Below, piece by piece: positions 51,497 through 60,217 of a DNA stretch of 64,000 bases (within the stretch, counting starts at the first letter, position 1; every line of letters starts with the position of its first letter). The notes under the pieces are model-generated. The model made no database searches. It was not told the DNA's origin and was given only the letters and a program-made list of their open reading frames with translations. Source of the DNA: Prevotellaceae bacterium UBA2448 (lineage in GTDB: Bacteria; Bacteroidota; Bacteroidia; Bacteroidales; Bacteroidaceae). Position numbers and translations under genes: made by a program. The DNA is taken from contig DDQG01000018.1 of NCBI GenBank assembly GCA_002342585.1, positions 79,848-143,847 on the forward strand, in the 5' to 3' direction.

Positions 51497-52729
51497 ATGA
51501 CCATTACAGAGAGATTCCTAAAATACGTATCATTCGATACACAGTCCTCGGAAGAAACAGGAACAACACCATCAACCAAGAAACAGATGGTGTTTGCGGA
51601 GGTATTGCGCGACGAACTTATTAGCGAAGGATTACAAGATGTGGAACTGGACTCCTTAGGATATATATATGCCACCCTGCCTTCCAACACGTCTAAATCT
51701 ATTCCGACAATAGGATTCATCTCTCATCTCGACACCTCTCCCGATGCTTCGGGAACAAACGTAAAACCGCAAATAACATACAACTACAACGGCAAGGACA
51801 TCACTTTATCTGCTGATAAAGTTCTCTCACCAAAACAGTTTCCAGAATTGCTTGACCACATTGGCGAAGACATTATAACGACAGACGGGACTACCCTACT
51901 TGGAGCCGATGACAAATCAGGTATTGCAGCAATAGTAGAGGCAATGGTCTATCTTCAGAAACATCCGGAAATTGAACACGGACCAATTCGCATAGCATTC
52001 AACCCTGACGAAGAGATTGGCATGGGAGCCCATCATTTCAATGTTGAAAAATTCGGCTGTAAATTTGCATACACCATAGATGGTTCTGAATGCGGCGAGA
52101 TAGAATTTGAAAATTTCAATGCTGCAGCAGCTATAATAACTGTGACAGGACGTTCCGTACATCCAGGTTCTGCGAAAGACAAGATGATTAACGCAGGACG
52201 TATAGCAACAGAAATTGTACAGATGCTTCCACAATCCGAAATACCAGAAACAACCGAAGGCTATGAAGGGTTTTATCACCTTACATCCATTAGCGGAAAC
52301 TGTACAGAAGCAAACCTTTCGTTTATCATTCGCGATCACTCAACGGGAAAGTTTCAAGAACGTAAACGCGTCATCACCAGAATAGTAGAAACCATCAACC
52401 AACGCTACGGCAATGGTACAGCTACTCTCACTCTGACCGACCAATACTACAACATGCGTAAACAAGTAGAGCCGCAGATGTATATCATCGACATAGCCTG
52501 CCAAGCCATAAAAGAAGCAGGAATGTTACCAAAAATCAAAGCAATCAGAGGTGGTACCGATGGAGCACAACTATCATTCATGGGACTCCCCTGCCCCAAC
52601 ATCTTTGCTGGTGGCATCAACTTTCATGGCCCATACGAATTTTTACCCATTCAGTCGTTGGAACGGGTAAAACAGACCATTATAAATATATGTAAAATCA
52701 CAGCACAATACGAATGGCAACACAAATAG
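51497..52729 (+). CDS. pepT: Tripeptide aminopeptidase (peptidase T)
   Basis: This cytoplasmic M20B zinc peptidase releases the N-terminal residue from tripeptides. It has 410 residues, with metal and catalytic motifs SHLDTSPDASG, GADDKSGIA and NPDEEIGMGAHHF, and His in GINFHGPYEF. It is a full-length, typical PepT. It follows the CcdA-like gene after 16 bases and overlaps the exonuclease gene by 16 bases. Confidence 0.95.
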   Translation: MTITERFLKYVSFDTQSSEETGTTPSTKKQMVFAEVLRDELISEGLQDVELDSLGYIYATLPSNTSKSIPTIGFISHLDTSPDASGTNVKPQITYNYNGKDITLSADKVLSPKQFPELLDHIGEDIITTDGTTLLGADDKSGIAAIVEAMVYLQKHPEIEHGPIRIAFNPDEEIGMGAHHFNVEKFGCKFAYTIDGSECGEIEFENFNAAAAIITVTGRSVHPGSAKDKMINAGRIATEIVQMLPQSEIPETTEGYEGFYHLTSISGNCTEANLSFIIRDHSTGKFQERKRVITRIVETINQRYGNGTATLTLTDQYYNMRKQVEPQMYIIDIACQAIKEAGMLPKIKAIRGGTDGAQLSFMGLPCPNIFAGGINFHGPYEFLPIQSLERVKQTIINICKITAQYEWQHK

Positions 52730-53310
52730 TAGAGACATACGACAAAGAAAACATCAACAAACTGCCGATAGAACGCTTCGAAGGGAATATCTATATAATA
52801 GATAATGAGTCGGAAGTTGTCAAAGCTGTTAACTATCTGCTTACACAACCGCTACTCGGATTCGACACAGAAACACGTCCTTGTTTTCAAAAAGGAAAAC
52901 TTCACAAAGTAGCCCTGCTTCAAGTAGCAACAGCCAACCAGTGTTTTCTTTTCCGTCTAAACCGAATGGAAGGAATACCAGCCCCCATTCTGAGTCTTTT
53001 AGAAGATTCTACTATTACAAAAGTTGGTCTGGGACTTAAAGACGACATGATGAATCTACGGAAACGTGCAGAATTCACACCTGGCACATTCATCGACATA
53101 CAAGATGAAATAACAAAATTAGGCATTAAAGACAAAAGCCTTCAGAAAATCTATGCAAACCTCTTTGCAAAGAAAATAGCCAAACGTCAACAGCTGAGCA
53201 ACTGGGAGGCTGATGTACTGTCCGTAGCCCAACAACAATATGCAGCTATCGACGCGTGGGCATGTATAAGAATCTACAATGAAATTAAAAAACTTCTAAC
53301 ATCAAAATAA
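52714..53310 (+). CDS. 3'-5' exonuclease (RNase D-like, DEDDy)
   Basis: The 198-residue DEDD-type exonuclease domain has motif I GFDTETRP, motif II around KVGLGLKDDMMNLR and motif III QQYAAIDAWACIRIY (Tyr and Asp). It has no HRDC domain, so it is shorter than RNase D. It may trim RNA 3' ends or act on DNA. It is embedded between pepT and the rRNA methyltransferase gene with overlaps of 16 and 1 bases. Confidence 0.9.
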   Translation: MATQIVETYDKENINKLPIERFEGNIYIIDNESEVVKAVNYLLTQPLLGFDTETRPCFQKGKLHKVALLQVATANQCFLFRLNRMEGIPAPILSLLEDSTITKVGLGLKDDMMNLRKRAEFTPGTFIDIQDEITKLGIKDKSLQKIYANLFAKKIAKRQQLSNWEADVLSVAQQQYAAIDAWACIRIYNEIKKLLTSK

Positions 53311-54476
53311 TGAAACAACTATATCTCAAACGCGGAAAAGAAGATTCCCTACTTCGCTTCCACCCATGGGTTTTCTCTGGTGCTATCCATCATATGAGCT
53401 CTGAGCCTGAGGAAGGCGAAGTAGTAGAAATATTCACCTCCGACAATCAGTATATAGCTACAGGACATTATCAGATTGGTTCTATAATGGTTCGAGTACT
53501 TACCTTCGAACGAGAACCAATCAACCAGCAATTCTACGAGCAACACCTGAAAGCAGCTCACAATGTTCGTCTCGCACTCGGACTAGGCGACGAAAGTTAC
53601 CGACTAGTACACGGCGAAGGTGACAACTTACCTGGACTTGTAATCGACATCTATGGAGATACAGCTGTCATGCAAGCTCATTCCGTAGGTATGCATCGCG
53701 ACAGACAAATTATAGCTGATGCACTCAAAGTTGTTTTAGGAGAAAAACTTCATAACATATACTACAAATCAGAAACCACACTTCCCTACAAGGCCGACCT
53801 TCATCAGGAGAACGGTTTCCTTCTGGGTGGTTCTGCAGATGATATTGCCAGCGAAAATGGACTGCGTTTCCATGTGGACTGGTTACATGGTCAGAAAACA
53901 GGATTCTTCATTGACCAACGTGAAAACCGCAAACTTCTTGGCGAGTATTCAAAGGGACGTAACGTACTGAATATGTTCTGCTATACTGGAGGTTTCTCAC
54001 TATATGCTATGCGAGGAGGAGCAAACATAGTACACTCTGTAGATTCCAGCCAGAAAGCTATCGACCTCACGAATGCAAATATAGAACTCAACTTCCCTGC
54101 AGACAATCGTCATAAGGCATTCGCAGAGGATGCATTTCACTTCCTTGACAACATGACTACCAAATACGATCTGATAATTCTCGATCCTCCAGCATTTGCA
54201 AAGCACAAGGATGCCCTTAGAAATGCCATAAAAGGATATATCAGACTCAATCGCAAAGCATTTGAACAGATTCAGCCAGGCGGTATTCTTTTCACATTCT
54301 CTTGCTCTCAGGCTGTTGACAAGAACCAGTTCCGCACAGCCGTATTCTCAGCTGCTGCAGCAGCTAACCGAAAAGTCCGGATTCTGCATCAACTCCACCA
54401 ACCTGCCGACCATCCAATCAATATCTATCACCCAGAAGGTGAATATCTGAAGGGATTAGTTTTATATGTAGAATAA
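53310..54476 (+). CDS. rlmI: 23S rRNA (cytosine-5)-methyltransferase RlmI-type
   Basis: The 388-residue product has an N-terminal PUA domain (about 1-75, HPWVFSGAIHHM) and a SAM-dependent Rossmann methyltransferase (VLNMFCYTGGFSLYAM, motif IV DPPAFAKHKDAL, FSCSQAV). E. coli RlmI makes m5C1962 of 23S rRNA. The start overlaps the exonuclease stop by one base. It is the last gene of the run; a small-RNA-like unit follows. Confidence 0.88.
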   Translation: MKQLYLKRGKEDSLLRFHPWVFSGAIHHMSSEPEEGEVVEIFTSDNQYIATGHYQIGSIMVRVLTFEREPINQQFYEQHLKAAHNVRLALGLGDESYRLVHGEGDNLPGLVIDIYGDTAVMQAHSVGMHRDRQIIADALKVVLGEKLHNIYYKSETTLPYKADLHQENGFLLGGSADDIASENGLRFHVDWLHGQKTGFFIDQRENRKLLGEYSKGRNVLNMFCYTGGFSLYAMRGGANIVHSVDSSQKAIDLTNANIELNFPADNRHKAFAEDAFHFLDNMTTKYDLIILDPPAFAKHKDALRNAIKGYIRLNRKAFEQIQPGGILFTFSCSQAVDKNQFRTAVFSAAAAANRKVRILHQLHQPADHPINIYHPEGEYLKGLVLYVE

Positions 54477-54574
54477 CTCAATTTATATTATATATAGCAC
54501 ACAAACAAATTGTTCATATTTTACACAAAAGTGTTAAACTTGACAAAGTGTGCGCGTTTTTTTTGCATAAAAAC

Positions 54575-54604
54575 TTGTCAAAACGTACAAAATCCATACC
54601 TTTG
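54575..54604 (+). promoter_or_regulatory. Promoter of the small RNA unit
   Basis: TTG at 54575-54577 and TACCTTTG at 54597-54604 are separated by 19 bases, one of the best promoter matches in the window. No protein gene follows on this strand. Confidence 0.75.
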
Positions 54605-54610
54605 CAACGT

Positions 54611-54680
54611 GTTTTTCATGGTATTAGATTTATTTTAAGGTTAGTAAAGATTGCTTGTCGTGAGATAAGCAATTTTTTTT
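54611..54680 (+). ncRNA. Probable free-standing small RNA (about 70 nt)
   Basis: The promoter at 54575-54604 is followed by about 40 unique bases and then a terminator (TTGCTTGTC/GATAAGCAA, 54651-54672, loop GTGA, eight T). A six-codon ORF (ATGGTATTAGATTTATTTTAA, first 20 bases at 54618-54637, stop at 54636-54638) lies inside. I recall similar sequences in other Bacteroidetes genomes but cannot name a family. It could be an sRNA or an attenuated leader; no gene is in position to be attenuated on this strand. Confidence 0.6.
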
Positions 54681-54720
54681 GCGCTTAAATTGGCGTTTGA
54701 CAGTCATTTTAAGCGCAAAA
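54677..54720. repeat. 13-bp perfect inverted repeat
   Basis: TTTTGCGCTTAAA (54677-54689) pairs perfectly with TTTAAGCGCAAAA (54708-54720), with an 18-base loop. It directly follows the small RNA's terminator and shares its T-tract. It lacks a strong U-tract of its own on either strand. Confidence 0.6.
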
Positions 54721-54731
54721 TTTGTTTATAA

Positions 54732-54761
54732 GATAGTCTGAAAAACTATCATCTGTTTTTT
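54732..54761 (+). terminator. Short hairpin with T-tract beside the PBP1A stop
   Basis: GATAGT/ACTATC (54732-54750, seven-base loop) is followed within five bases by six T on the plus strand. It would be a second, weak plus-strand terminator. The remainder of the 295-base gap 54477-54771 shows no ORF. Confidence 0.45.
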
Positions 54762-54771
54762 AAACTCTTTA

Positions 54772-57078
54772 TTATTTATAAGGATTTTCAGGATACTTAC
54801 CCTTATAACGTTCGTACAAAGGATCTTGCAGAACCTTATTCATGAAATATCCGAATATAGGCAATGCCGTTCTACTTCCCTGCCCCAGTTCTCCTGTACG
54901 GAAATGAATGCATCTGTATTCTCCACCTACCCATACAGCTCCAACAAGATTCTTAGTAGTTCCTACGAACCAAGCATCGGAATGATTATTTGAGGTACCC
55001 GTCTTTCCTCCGAATTCGGTTTCATCAGCTACTGGTCTGACATATTGCCACAACGCGCTAACAGTACCTCCACCTTCTCTCATTCCTCCCCACAAGAGTT
55101 TCTGCATATAATAAGCAGTTTTCTCCTTCATCGCCACTTCTTCTTTTGGACCATTCTTCTCGTAATTGTAGATTTCCTTTCCGTTACGGTCCAATATTCT
55201 GGTGACGACAACAGGATCGCGATGCTTTCCTGTATTCATGACAGTACTATACGAATTACACAACTCCAGCAGACTCACGTCGCACGAACCCAACGACAGC
55301 GACGGAACAGTATCCAACTTACTGTGTATTCCCATTTTATATGCTATGTTTATAACATTTGGAATACCAGTTTTGAGTCCCATTTTCACAGCGATAGTAT
55401 TTACAGAACGTGCAAAAGCAGAACGCAGAGTCATATTGGCATAGGTACATATTCCGTCAGCATTATGCGGTTGCCAGAGTTTTGTCTTACCTGGATTAGC
55501 CGGATCTGGCATTTTCAGCGACACATACGAATCTGTCACCCTATAATCAGGAGTGATAGAATCGTTATTCTCAAATGCCGATGCATATACGAACAGTTTA
55601 AAAGTAGAACCAGGCTGACGCATAGCCGTCACCTTGTCATATTTCCAATGTTCGAAGTCTATATCTCCCACCCACACTTTCACCATGCTAGTCTGTGGCT
55701 CCATCACAACCATTCCAGTATGCATAAAACTTACCATATACCGGATGGAGTCAAGAGTACTGATTTCCTTTTCTACATATCCGTTCTTCTGCCCGCCTTT
55801 ACCGTAAGCAAAGAGTTTTACGGTATGAGGTTGATTCAGATAGAACCATATAGAGTCCTGATTATCATTATATTTCTTTGCGAGATATTTATAATAATCG
55901 GTTCTTTTGGCAATATTCTCTATGAAATTAGGCACTTCTTGATAATGTTCGTCTCTCCAAGGGGCTGTACCGTGCCAATGATTATCAAACTTTTGCTGAA
56001 TATTCTTCATTCCCTTCTGAACAGCCCATTCTGCATAAGCTTGCATCCTCATATCAATCGTGGTGTAAATCTTCAGACCGTCACTAAACATATCATAATC
56101 GTTCTCTCTACACCAGTCAGAAACATACTGTCTGATATATTCTCTGAAATAGAGTGCCTTGCCTCCGTAAGCTTTCTCAACGGAAAAACGGCTCAAGTCT
56201 ATTGGTAACAGACAAAGAGAATCACATTGTTTGCGAGTCATTGGTTTTAGTCCCGCAGAGAGTTCCGGGTGGTTCAACATATTATGCAGCACAACATTAC
56301 GTCGTTCCTTACTACGTTTCGGATTAACCTTAGGATTATAAGTAGTCGTAGCCTTAAGTAATCCTACAAGTACAGCAGCCTGTTCTGCATTCAAGTCTTT
56401 GGGATCGCACGATTTTCCAAAATAAGTTTTCGCAGCAGTTCTGATTCCGAAGGCATTACTACCAAAATCCACAGTATTAAGATAAAGAGTAAGGATATCC
56501 TCCTTTGTGTACATATTCTCTATCTTCACAGCAGTAATCCATTCTTTTGTCTTGATAATAAGCATCTTCAGTCCTGGTACTTTGCATAGCACGCCATCAG
56601 TATGTCTGGTTCGCATCTTATACAGATTCTTCACCAGCTGTTGTGTAACCGTGCTCGCACCACGTGCATTCCCATGAACCATATCCTTCATAGCGGCAAA
56701 GATAGCTTTGAAGTCAATTCCATGATGTTTATAGAAGCGTTCGTCTTCTGTAGAGAGCAAAGCATACTCCACATAAGGAGAAATCTCTTTATACGAAACA
56801 AGCGAGCGGTTCTCATTGAAAAACTTACCAATTGGAATACTGTCGTTATCAGCTGAATAAACATACGAAGGTTCATTCGTAACTGGATTTTTCAGACTCT
56901 CCATCGAAGGTGATTCTCCGAAGAGCCAGCAGAAATTATACGCAACTGCTACTAAGTATATAAAGAAACAGCATAAGAAAGTAGAAACTACTACAGCTAG
57001 CCGCTGATACCATCTACCCTTATATTGTCTGCCGTACCAAAGTAAGGAAATCCGGATATATTGAAAGATTTTTTTCAT
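54772..57078 (-). CDS. Penicillin-binding protein 1A-type bifunctional transglycosylase/transpeptidase
   Basis: This class A PBP polymerises and cross-links peptidoglycan. The 768-residue product has an N-terminal membrane anchor (about 28-50), a GT51 domain with STEDERFYKHHGID and ARGASTVTQQLVKN, and a transpeptidase domain with SxxK in PGSTFKLF, SxN in RSVNTIAVKM and KTGTSN. The frame opens at 57123, but MKKIFQYIRISLLW at 57078 is a better start and avoids overlap with miaA. It lies 34 bases after miaA. Confidence 0.94.
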   Translation of the reverse strand: MKKIFQYIRISLLWYGRQYKGRWYQRLAVVVSTFLCCFFIYLVAVAYNFCWLFGESPSMESLKNPVTNEPSYVYSADNDSIPIGKFFNENRSLVSYKEISPYVEYALLSTEDERFYKHHGIDFKAIFAAMKDMVHGNARGASTVTQQLVKNLYKMRTRHTDGVLCKVPGLKMLIIKTKEWITAVKIENMYTKEDILTLYLNTVDFGSNAFGIRTAAKTYFGKSCDPKDLNAEQAAVLVGLLKATTTYNPKVNPKRSKERRNVVLHNMLNHPELSAGLKPMTRKQCDSLCLLPIDLSRFSVEKAYGGKALYFREYIRQYVSDWCRENDYDMFSDGLKIYTTIDMRMQAYAEWAVQKGMKNIQQKFDNHWHGTAPWRDEHYQEVPNFIENIAKRTDYYKYLAKKYNDNQDSIWFYLNQPHTVKLFAYGKGGQKNGYVEKEISTLDSIRYMVSFMHTGMVVMEPQTSMVKVWVGDIDFEHWKYDKVTAMRQPGSTFKLFVYASAFENNDSITPDYRVTDSYVSLKMPDPANPGKTKLWQPHNADGICTYANMTLRSAFARSVNTIAVKMGLKTGIPNVINIAYKMGIHSKLDTVPSLSLGSCDVSLLELCNSYSTVMNTGKHRDPVVVTRILDRNGKEIYNYEKNGPKEEVAMKEKTAYYMQKLLWGGMREGGGTVSALWQYVRPVADETEFGGKTGTSNNHSDAWFVGTTKNLVGAVWVGGEYRCIHFRTGELGQGSRTALPIFGYFMNKVLQDPLYERYKGKYPENPYK

Positions 57079-57112
57079 AGGATTCAAAATTATGGTTTTA
57101 AGAGTGGGTTGA

Positions 57113-57976
57113 CTACACATCAATCCATTTTATGTCTGTGTCTTTCGAGAACCAAAGCATTTGTTTCTTGGCATACACTCTTGTGTTTTTCTTTATTCGT
57201 TCTACCGCCATAGGCAAATCCCACTCGCCATCTATCACCTTGAAGAGTTCTTTATATCCTACGGTATTTAGTGAATTCAGATGTCGCAAAGGATAAACTC
57301 TTCTCGCCTCCTCCATCAACCCCTCTTCCATCATCATATCCACTCTTCGGTTTATTCTTTCGAACAAATCCTCCCGTTTGCGTCTCAGTCCTATTTTTTC
57401 TATTTTGAAAGGTCTTTCCTTCACAACCTGAGTACGGAACGACGAATATGGCTTGCCTGTCTGGTAGCAAACCTCCAAAGCATGGATTATGCGTTTATGG
57501 TTTTTCAGGTCTGCCTCTGCATAATACTCAGGATCGAGCAGTTTCAATTCAGCCAGCATAGGTTCTATACCTTCTGTTCTGAAGCGTTCTTGCAGATTGC
57601 TTCTCACCTCATCATCTATTGTTGGAATATCATCGATACCTTTGGTTACGGCATCGATATACATCATAGAGCCTCCTGTCATCACAACTGCTTCGTGTTG
57701 TTTGAACAAATCTGACAAAAGGCACATAACATCAGATTCATATTGTGCTGCACTATAATATTGTTCCAAGGGCAACATCTGCACAAAATAATGTTTCACG
57801 CGTGCCATCTGTTCTGCTGTCGGAGCAGCAGTTCCTATACTCAATCCTTTGTATATCTGGCGCGAGTCTGCATTAATAATCGGGCACCCAAGGCTTTCTG
57901 CCATGCTTAGTGCATATTCTGTTTTACCCACAGCTGTGGGTCCCAGCACTACAATCAGTCTATTAGTATTCTCCAT
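57113..57976 (-). CDS. miaA: tRNA dimethylallyltransferase
   Basis: This enzyme transfers a dimethylallyl group to A37 of tRNAs reading UNN codons. The 287-residue product has P-loop GPTAVGKTEYAL near residue 12, NADSRQIYKGLSIGTA and the tRNA-binding TVGYKELFKVIDG. I chose the ATG at 57976 (MENTNRL) over 57988; either start overlaps the upstream gene (14 or 26 bases). It lies between a pRiA4b ORF-3-like gene and PBP1A. Confidence 0.93.
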   Translation of the reverse strand: MENTNRLIVVLGPTAVGKTEYALSMAESLGCPIINADSRQIYKGLSIGTAAPTAEQMARVKHYFVQMLPLEQYYSAAQYESDVMCLLSDLFKQHEAVVMTGGSMMYIDAVTKGIDDIPTIDDEVRSNLQERFRTEGIEPMLAELKLLDPEYYAEADLKNHKRIIHALEVCYQTGKPYSSFRTQVVKERPFKIEKIGLRRKREDLFERINRRVDMMMEEGLMEEARRVYPLRHLNSLNTVGYKELFKVIDGEWDLPMAVERIKKNTRVYAKKQMLWFSKDTDIKWIDV

Positions 57977-58505
57977 CACTGATATCAAGACCCTCCAGAC
58001 TGATATCTTCCATATCTACTTCGTCTCCGAACATATCATTCTCTTCATCCATTACGGTTGTATCGGGAACTATTGGGTTGCGTGATAACAGTTCGTCAAA
58101 GTCGAGAGTCTGCTGAGGAGCATCACCCATCGAACGAGTAATCTTTCCCTCCTTCATCGAACCTGGCTTTACACTACTCAGTTCTATGAAGAACACGCGT
58201 TCTGCCAACATATCGAAGGTATAGAGCAGGTGTTGTTTTTCGTCTTCGAGAAACTCGCTCAACTCCGTCTTTGCCATGATGTAGCTGTCCTTATCCATAC
58301 TCGTATCCATCTCCTCCAGCGTAATCTCCTGTCCCTTTTCCCATCCGTTTTCGCAGATAATGAAACTTGTCAGCTGATCATCTTTATATTTACAAGATTC
58401 CAGAATCAGTTTATGCAGATCCAGGAATGTAGCATGTGAATCAATTTGAATTTCTCTCATGAAGTTTTCCACTTCATCCGAGATTATGGTGAACTTATAA
58501 ATCAT
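57963..58505 (-). CDS. pRiA4b ORF-3-like protein
   Basis: The 180-residue soluble, acidic protein resembles the plasmid pRiA4b ORF-3 (TnpR-passenger-like) family by its N-terminus (MIYKFTIISDEVENFMREI) and the FYLDLHKLI-type helix region. Despite the family name, no transposon is seen. Its role is unknown. It is conserved in position inside this lipid A operon: it overlaps lpxA by four bases and miaA by 14. The C-terminal tail is very acidic. Confidence 0.75.
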   Translation of the reverse strand: MIYKFTIISDEVENFMREIQIDSHATFLDLHKLILESCKYKDDQLTSFIICENGWEKGQEITLEEMDTSMDKDSYIMAKTELSEFLEDEKQHLLYTFDMLAERVFFIELSSVKPGSMKEGKITRSMGDAPQQTLDFDELLSRNPIVPDTTVMDEENDMFGDEVDMEDISLEGLDISDGEY

Positions 58506-59275
58506 CTTACAATACCTCGTTTAGAATTTGCAACAAAGTCAATGATATATTCTATTTCTTTGCTCATTGGCACTTCCTGTCTGATTTGTTCCACAGCTTC
58601 AGCTACAGTCAGGTTACACGAGTAAATCAGTCGGTATGCATGTGCAATATTATCGATGATATTAGAAGCAAACTGACGACGACGCAGACCTACTATATTA
58701 AGTCCGGCATACGAAACAGGCTCTCTTCCTACCATTGTGAATGGAGGAATGTCCTTGCTCGTACGGGTTCCTCCCTGCACCATAGTGTATCCACCGATTC
58801 TGCAGAACTGGTGTACAAGGACTACGGCACTTAGTATTGCATTATCGTCGATAATCACTTCTCCTGCAAGTTTTGTAGAGTTGCCCATGATGACGCCGCT
58901 ACCTACTTCGCAGTCGTGAGCTATATGAGCATTCTCCATGATGAGGTTGTTCGACCCCACCTTCGTTGTACCCTTGCTTGCAGTACCACGATGAATGGTT
59001 ACGTTCTCACGAATTTTATTATTGTCACCTATTACAACTGTCGATTCCTCACCTCTGAACTTAAGGTCTTGTGGCACAGCTCCGATGACAGCACCAGGAA
59101 ACAGAGTATTTCCGTTTCCCATGTGTGTACCATACAACAATGTGACTGAATTCATCAACACATTATTATCACCGATTTCTACGTTCTTGTCTATGAAACA
59201 GAATGGACCGATTTCACAGTTCTCCCCTATCTTTGCTTCTGGGTCTATAAATGCCAATGGGCTGATTTTTGCCAT
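58502..59275 (-). CDS. lpxA: UDP-N-acetylglucosamine O-acyltransferase
   Basis: This is the first enzyme of lipid A synthesis; it transfers 3-hydroxyacyl chains from ACP to UDP-GlcNAc. The 257-residue product is a left-handed beta-helix made of hexapeptide repeats (IGENCEIGPFCFI, IGDNNVLMNSVT), with the catalytic-histidine block NAHIAHDCEVG. It follows lpxC after only 22 bases, and overlaps the pRiA4b ORF-3-like gene by four bases. Confidence 0.95.
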   Translation of the reverse strand: MAKISPLAFIDPEAKIGENCEIGPFCFIDKNVEIGDNNVLMNSVTLLYGTHMGNGNTLFPGAVIGAVPQDLKFRGEESTVVIGDNNKIRENVTIHRGTASKGTTKVGSNNLIMENAHIAHDCEVGSGVIMGNSTKLAGEVIIDDNAILSAVVLVHQFCRIGGYTMVQGGTRTSKDIPPFTMVGREPVSYAGLNIVGLRRRQFASNIIDNIAHAYRLIYSCNLTVAEAVEQIRQEVPMSKEIEYIIDFVANSKRGIVR

Positions 59276-59297
59276 ATTATTTTATTCTTTCTTATTC

Positions 59298-60200
59298 TTA
59301 CATATTTTTAAGTATCTCTCGCGCGAACATATTATTAATAGCATGTCCTGGCTTATATCCTGTCACCTTTCCGATGAGAGGTCTGCCAACGAGTGCGAGG
59401 TCGCCCATTACGTCGAGCAACTTATGTCGGGTGGTTTCGTTCTTCCATGTAAGCGGTTTCGGATTGAGGAATCCCAACTGCTTAGCATTCATTCTGCTCA
59501 CACCCAATTTGTCGGTCAGGGCGTCGAAGCGTTCCTGACTGAGTTCTATTTCGTATATAACGATTGCATTTCCGAGGTCACCGCCTTTGATAAGTCCCAT
59601 ATTCAGCAGAGGTTCAATTTCTCTGACGAATACGAATGTACGTGCTGAAGACACCTCCTTCGAGAAATCATTAATGTCGTCGAGTGTAGCATTCTGCTTA
59701 CCCAACACACTAGTACCGAAGTCTGTCGTTATGTCCAGACAGAAGTGGTCGCACGGTTCTATCTTCATGTGTTCGCCGTTCTTTCCTTCCACCTCTATCA
59801 CCTTGTCCACCACGTAGAAATTCTTCTCTGCATCCTGCTCTACTGTTCCAACCTTCTCAATCGACTGAGTCCAGTACAATGCGCTTCCGTCAAGAATAGG
59901 CATTTCGGGACCATCCAGTTGTATAAGGCAGTTATCTATGCCGGCAGCCAACAGAGCAGCCATAGCATGTTCGATAGTGCTTACCTTTATATTGTCTTTC
60001 GTCAGCACAGTACCTCGTTGTGTATCACCTACCAACTTGGCATCGCAGTCAATCACCGGTGTACCTTCCAAATCCATGCGCTGAATCTTCAGTCCATGAT
60101 TAGCTGGTGCAGGATTGAACGTAGCAGTTATGTGCAATCCTGTATGCAGTCCCTTACTTGCAAGGGTGAACGAATCCTTCAGCGTTTTTTGTCTAATCAT
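59298..60200 (-). CDS. lpxC: UDP-3-O-acyl-N-acetylglucosamine deacetylase, lacking the fused FabZ domain
   Basis: This zinc enzyme is the committed step of lipid A synthesis. The 300-residue product is one complete LpxC domain pair: STIEHAMAALLAAGIDN (metal His) in the N-half, and TTRHKLLDVMGDLALVG and KPGHAINNMFAREI in the C-half. In other Bacteroidetes LpxC is normally fused to FabZ (about 460 residues). Here the frame ends cleanly at KNM-stop (TAA), and lpxA starts 22 bases later, so the dehydratase is absent rather than frameshifted. It follows lpxD after 17 bases. Confidence 0.94.
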   Translation of the reverse strand: MIRQKTLKDSFTLASKGLHTGLHITATFNPAPANHGLKIQRMDLEGTPVIDCDAKLVGDTQRGTVLTKDNIKVSTIEHAMAALLAAGIDNCLIQLDGPEMPILDGSALYWTQSIEKVGTVEQDAEKNFYVVDKVIEVEGKNGEHMKIEPCDHFCLDITTDFGTSVLGKQNATLDDINDFSKEVSSARTFVFVREIEPLLNMGLIKGGDLGNAIVIYEIELSQERFDALTDKLGVSRMNAKQLGFLNPKPLTWKNETTRHKLLDVMGDLALVGRPLIGKVTGYKPGHAINNMFAREILKNM

Positions 60201-60217
60201 ATTGTCTTTTCGACCTA

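Noticed and set aside
55045..56208. 387-residue plus-strand frame inside the PBP1A gene
   Set aside because: It lies wholly antisense to a gene with all PBP motifs, and its product has shadow-like composition and no recognisable family.
57963..58505. Insertion sequence suggested by the pRiA4b ORF-3 family name
   Set aside because: No transposase gene, terminal inverted repeats or target duplications were found; the gene overlaps its neighbours.
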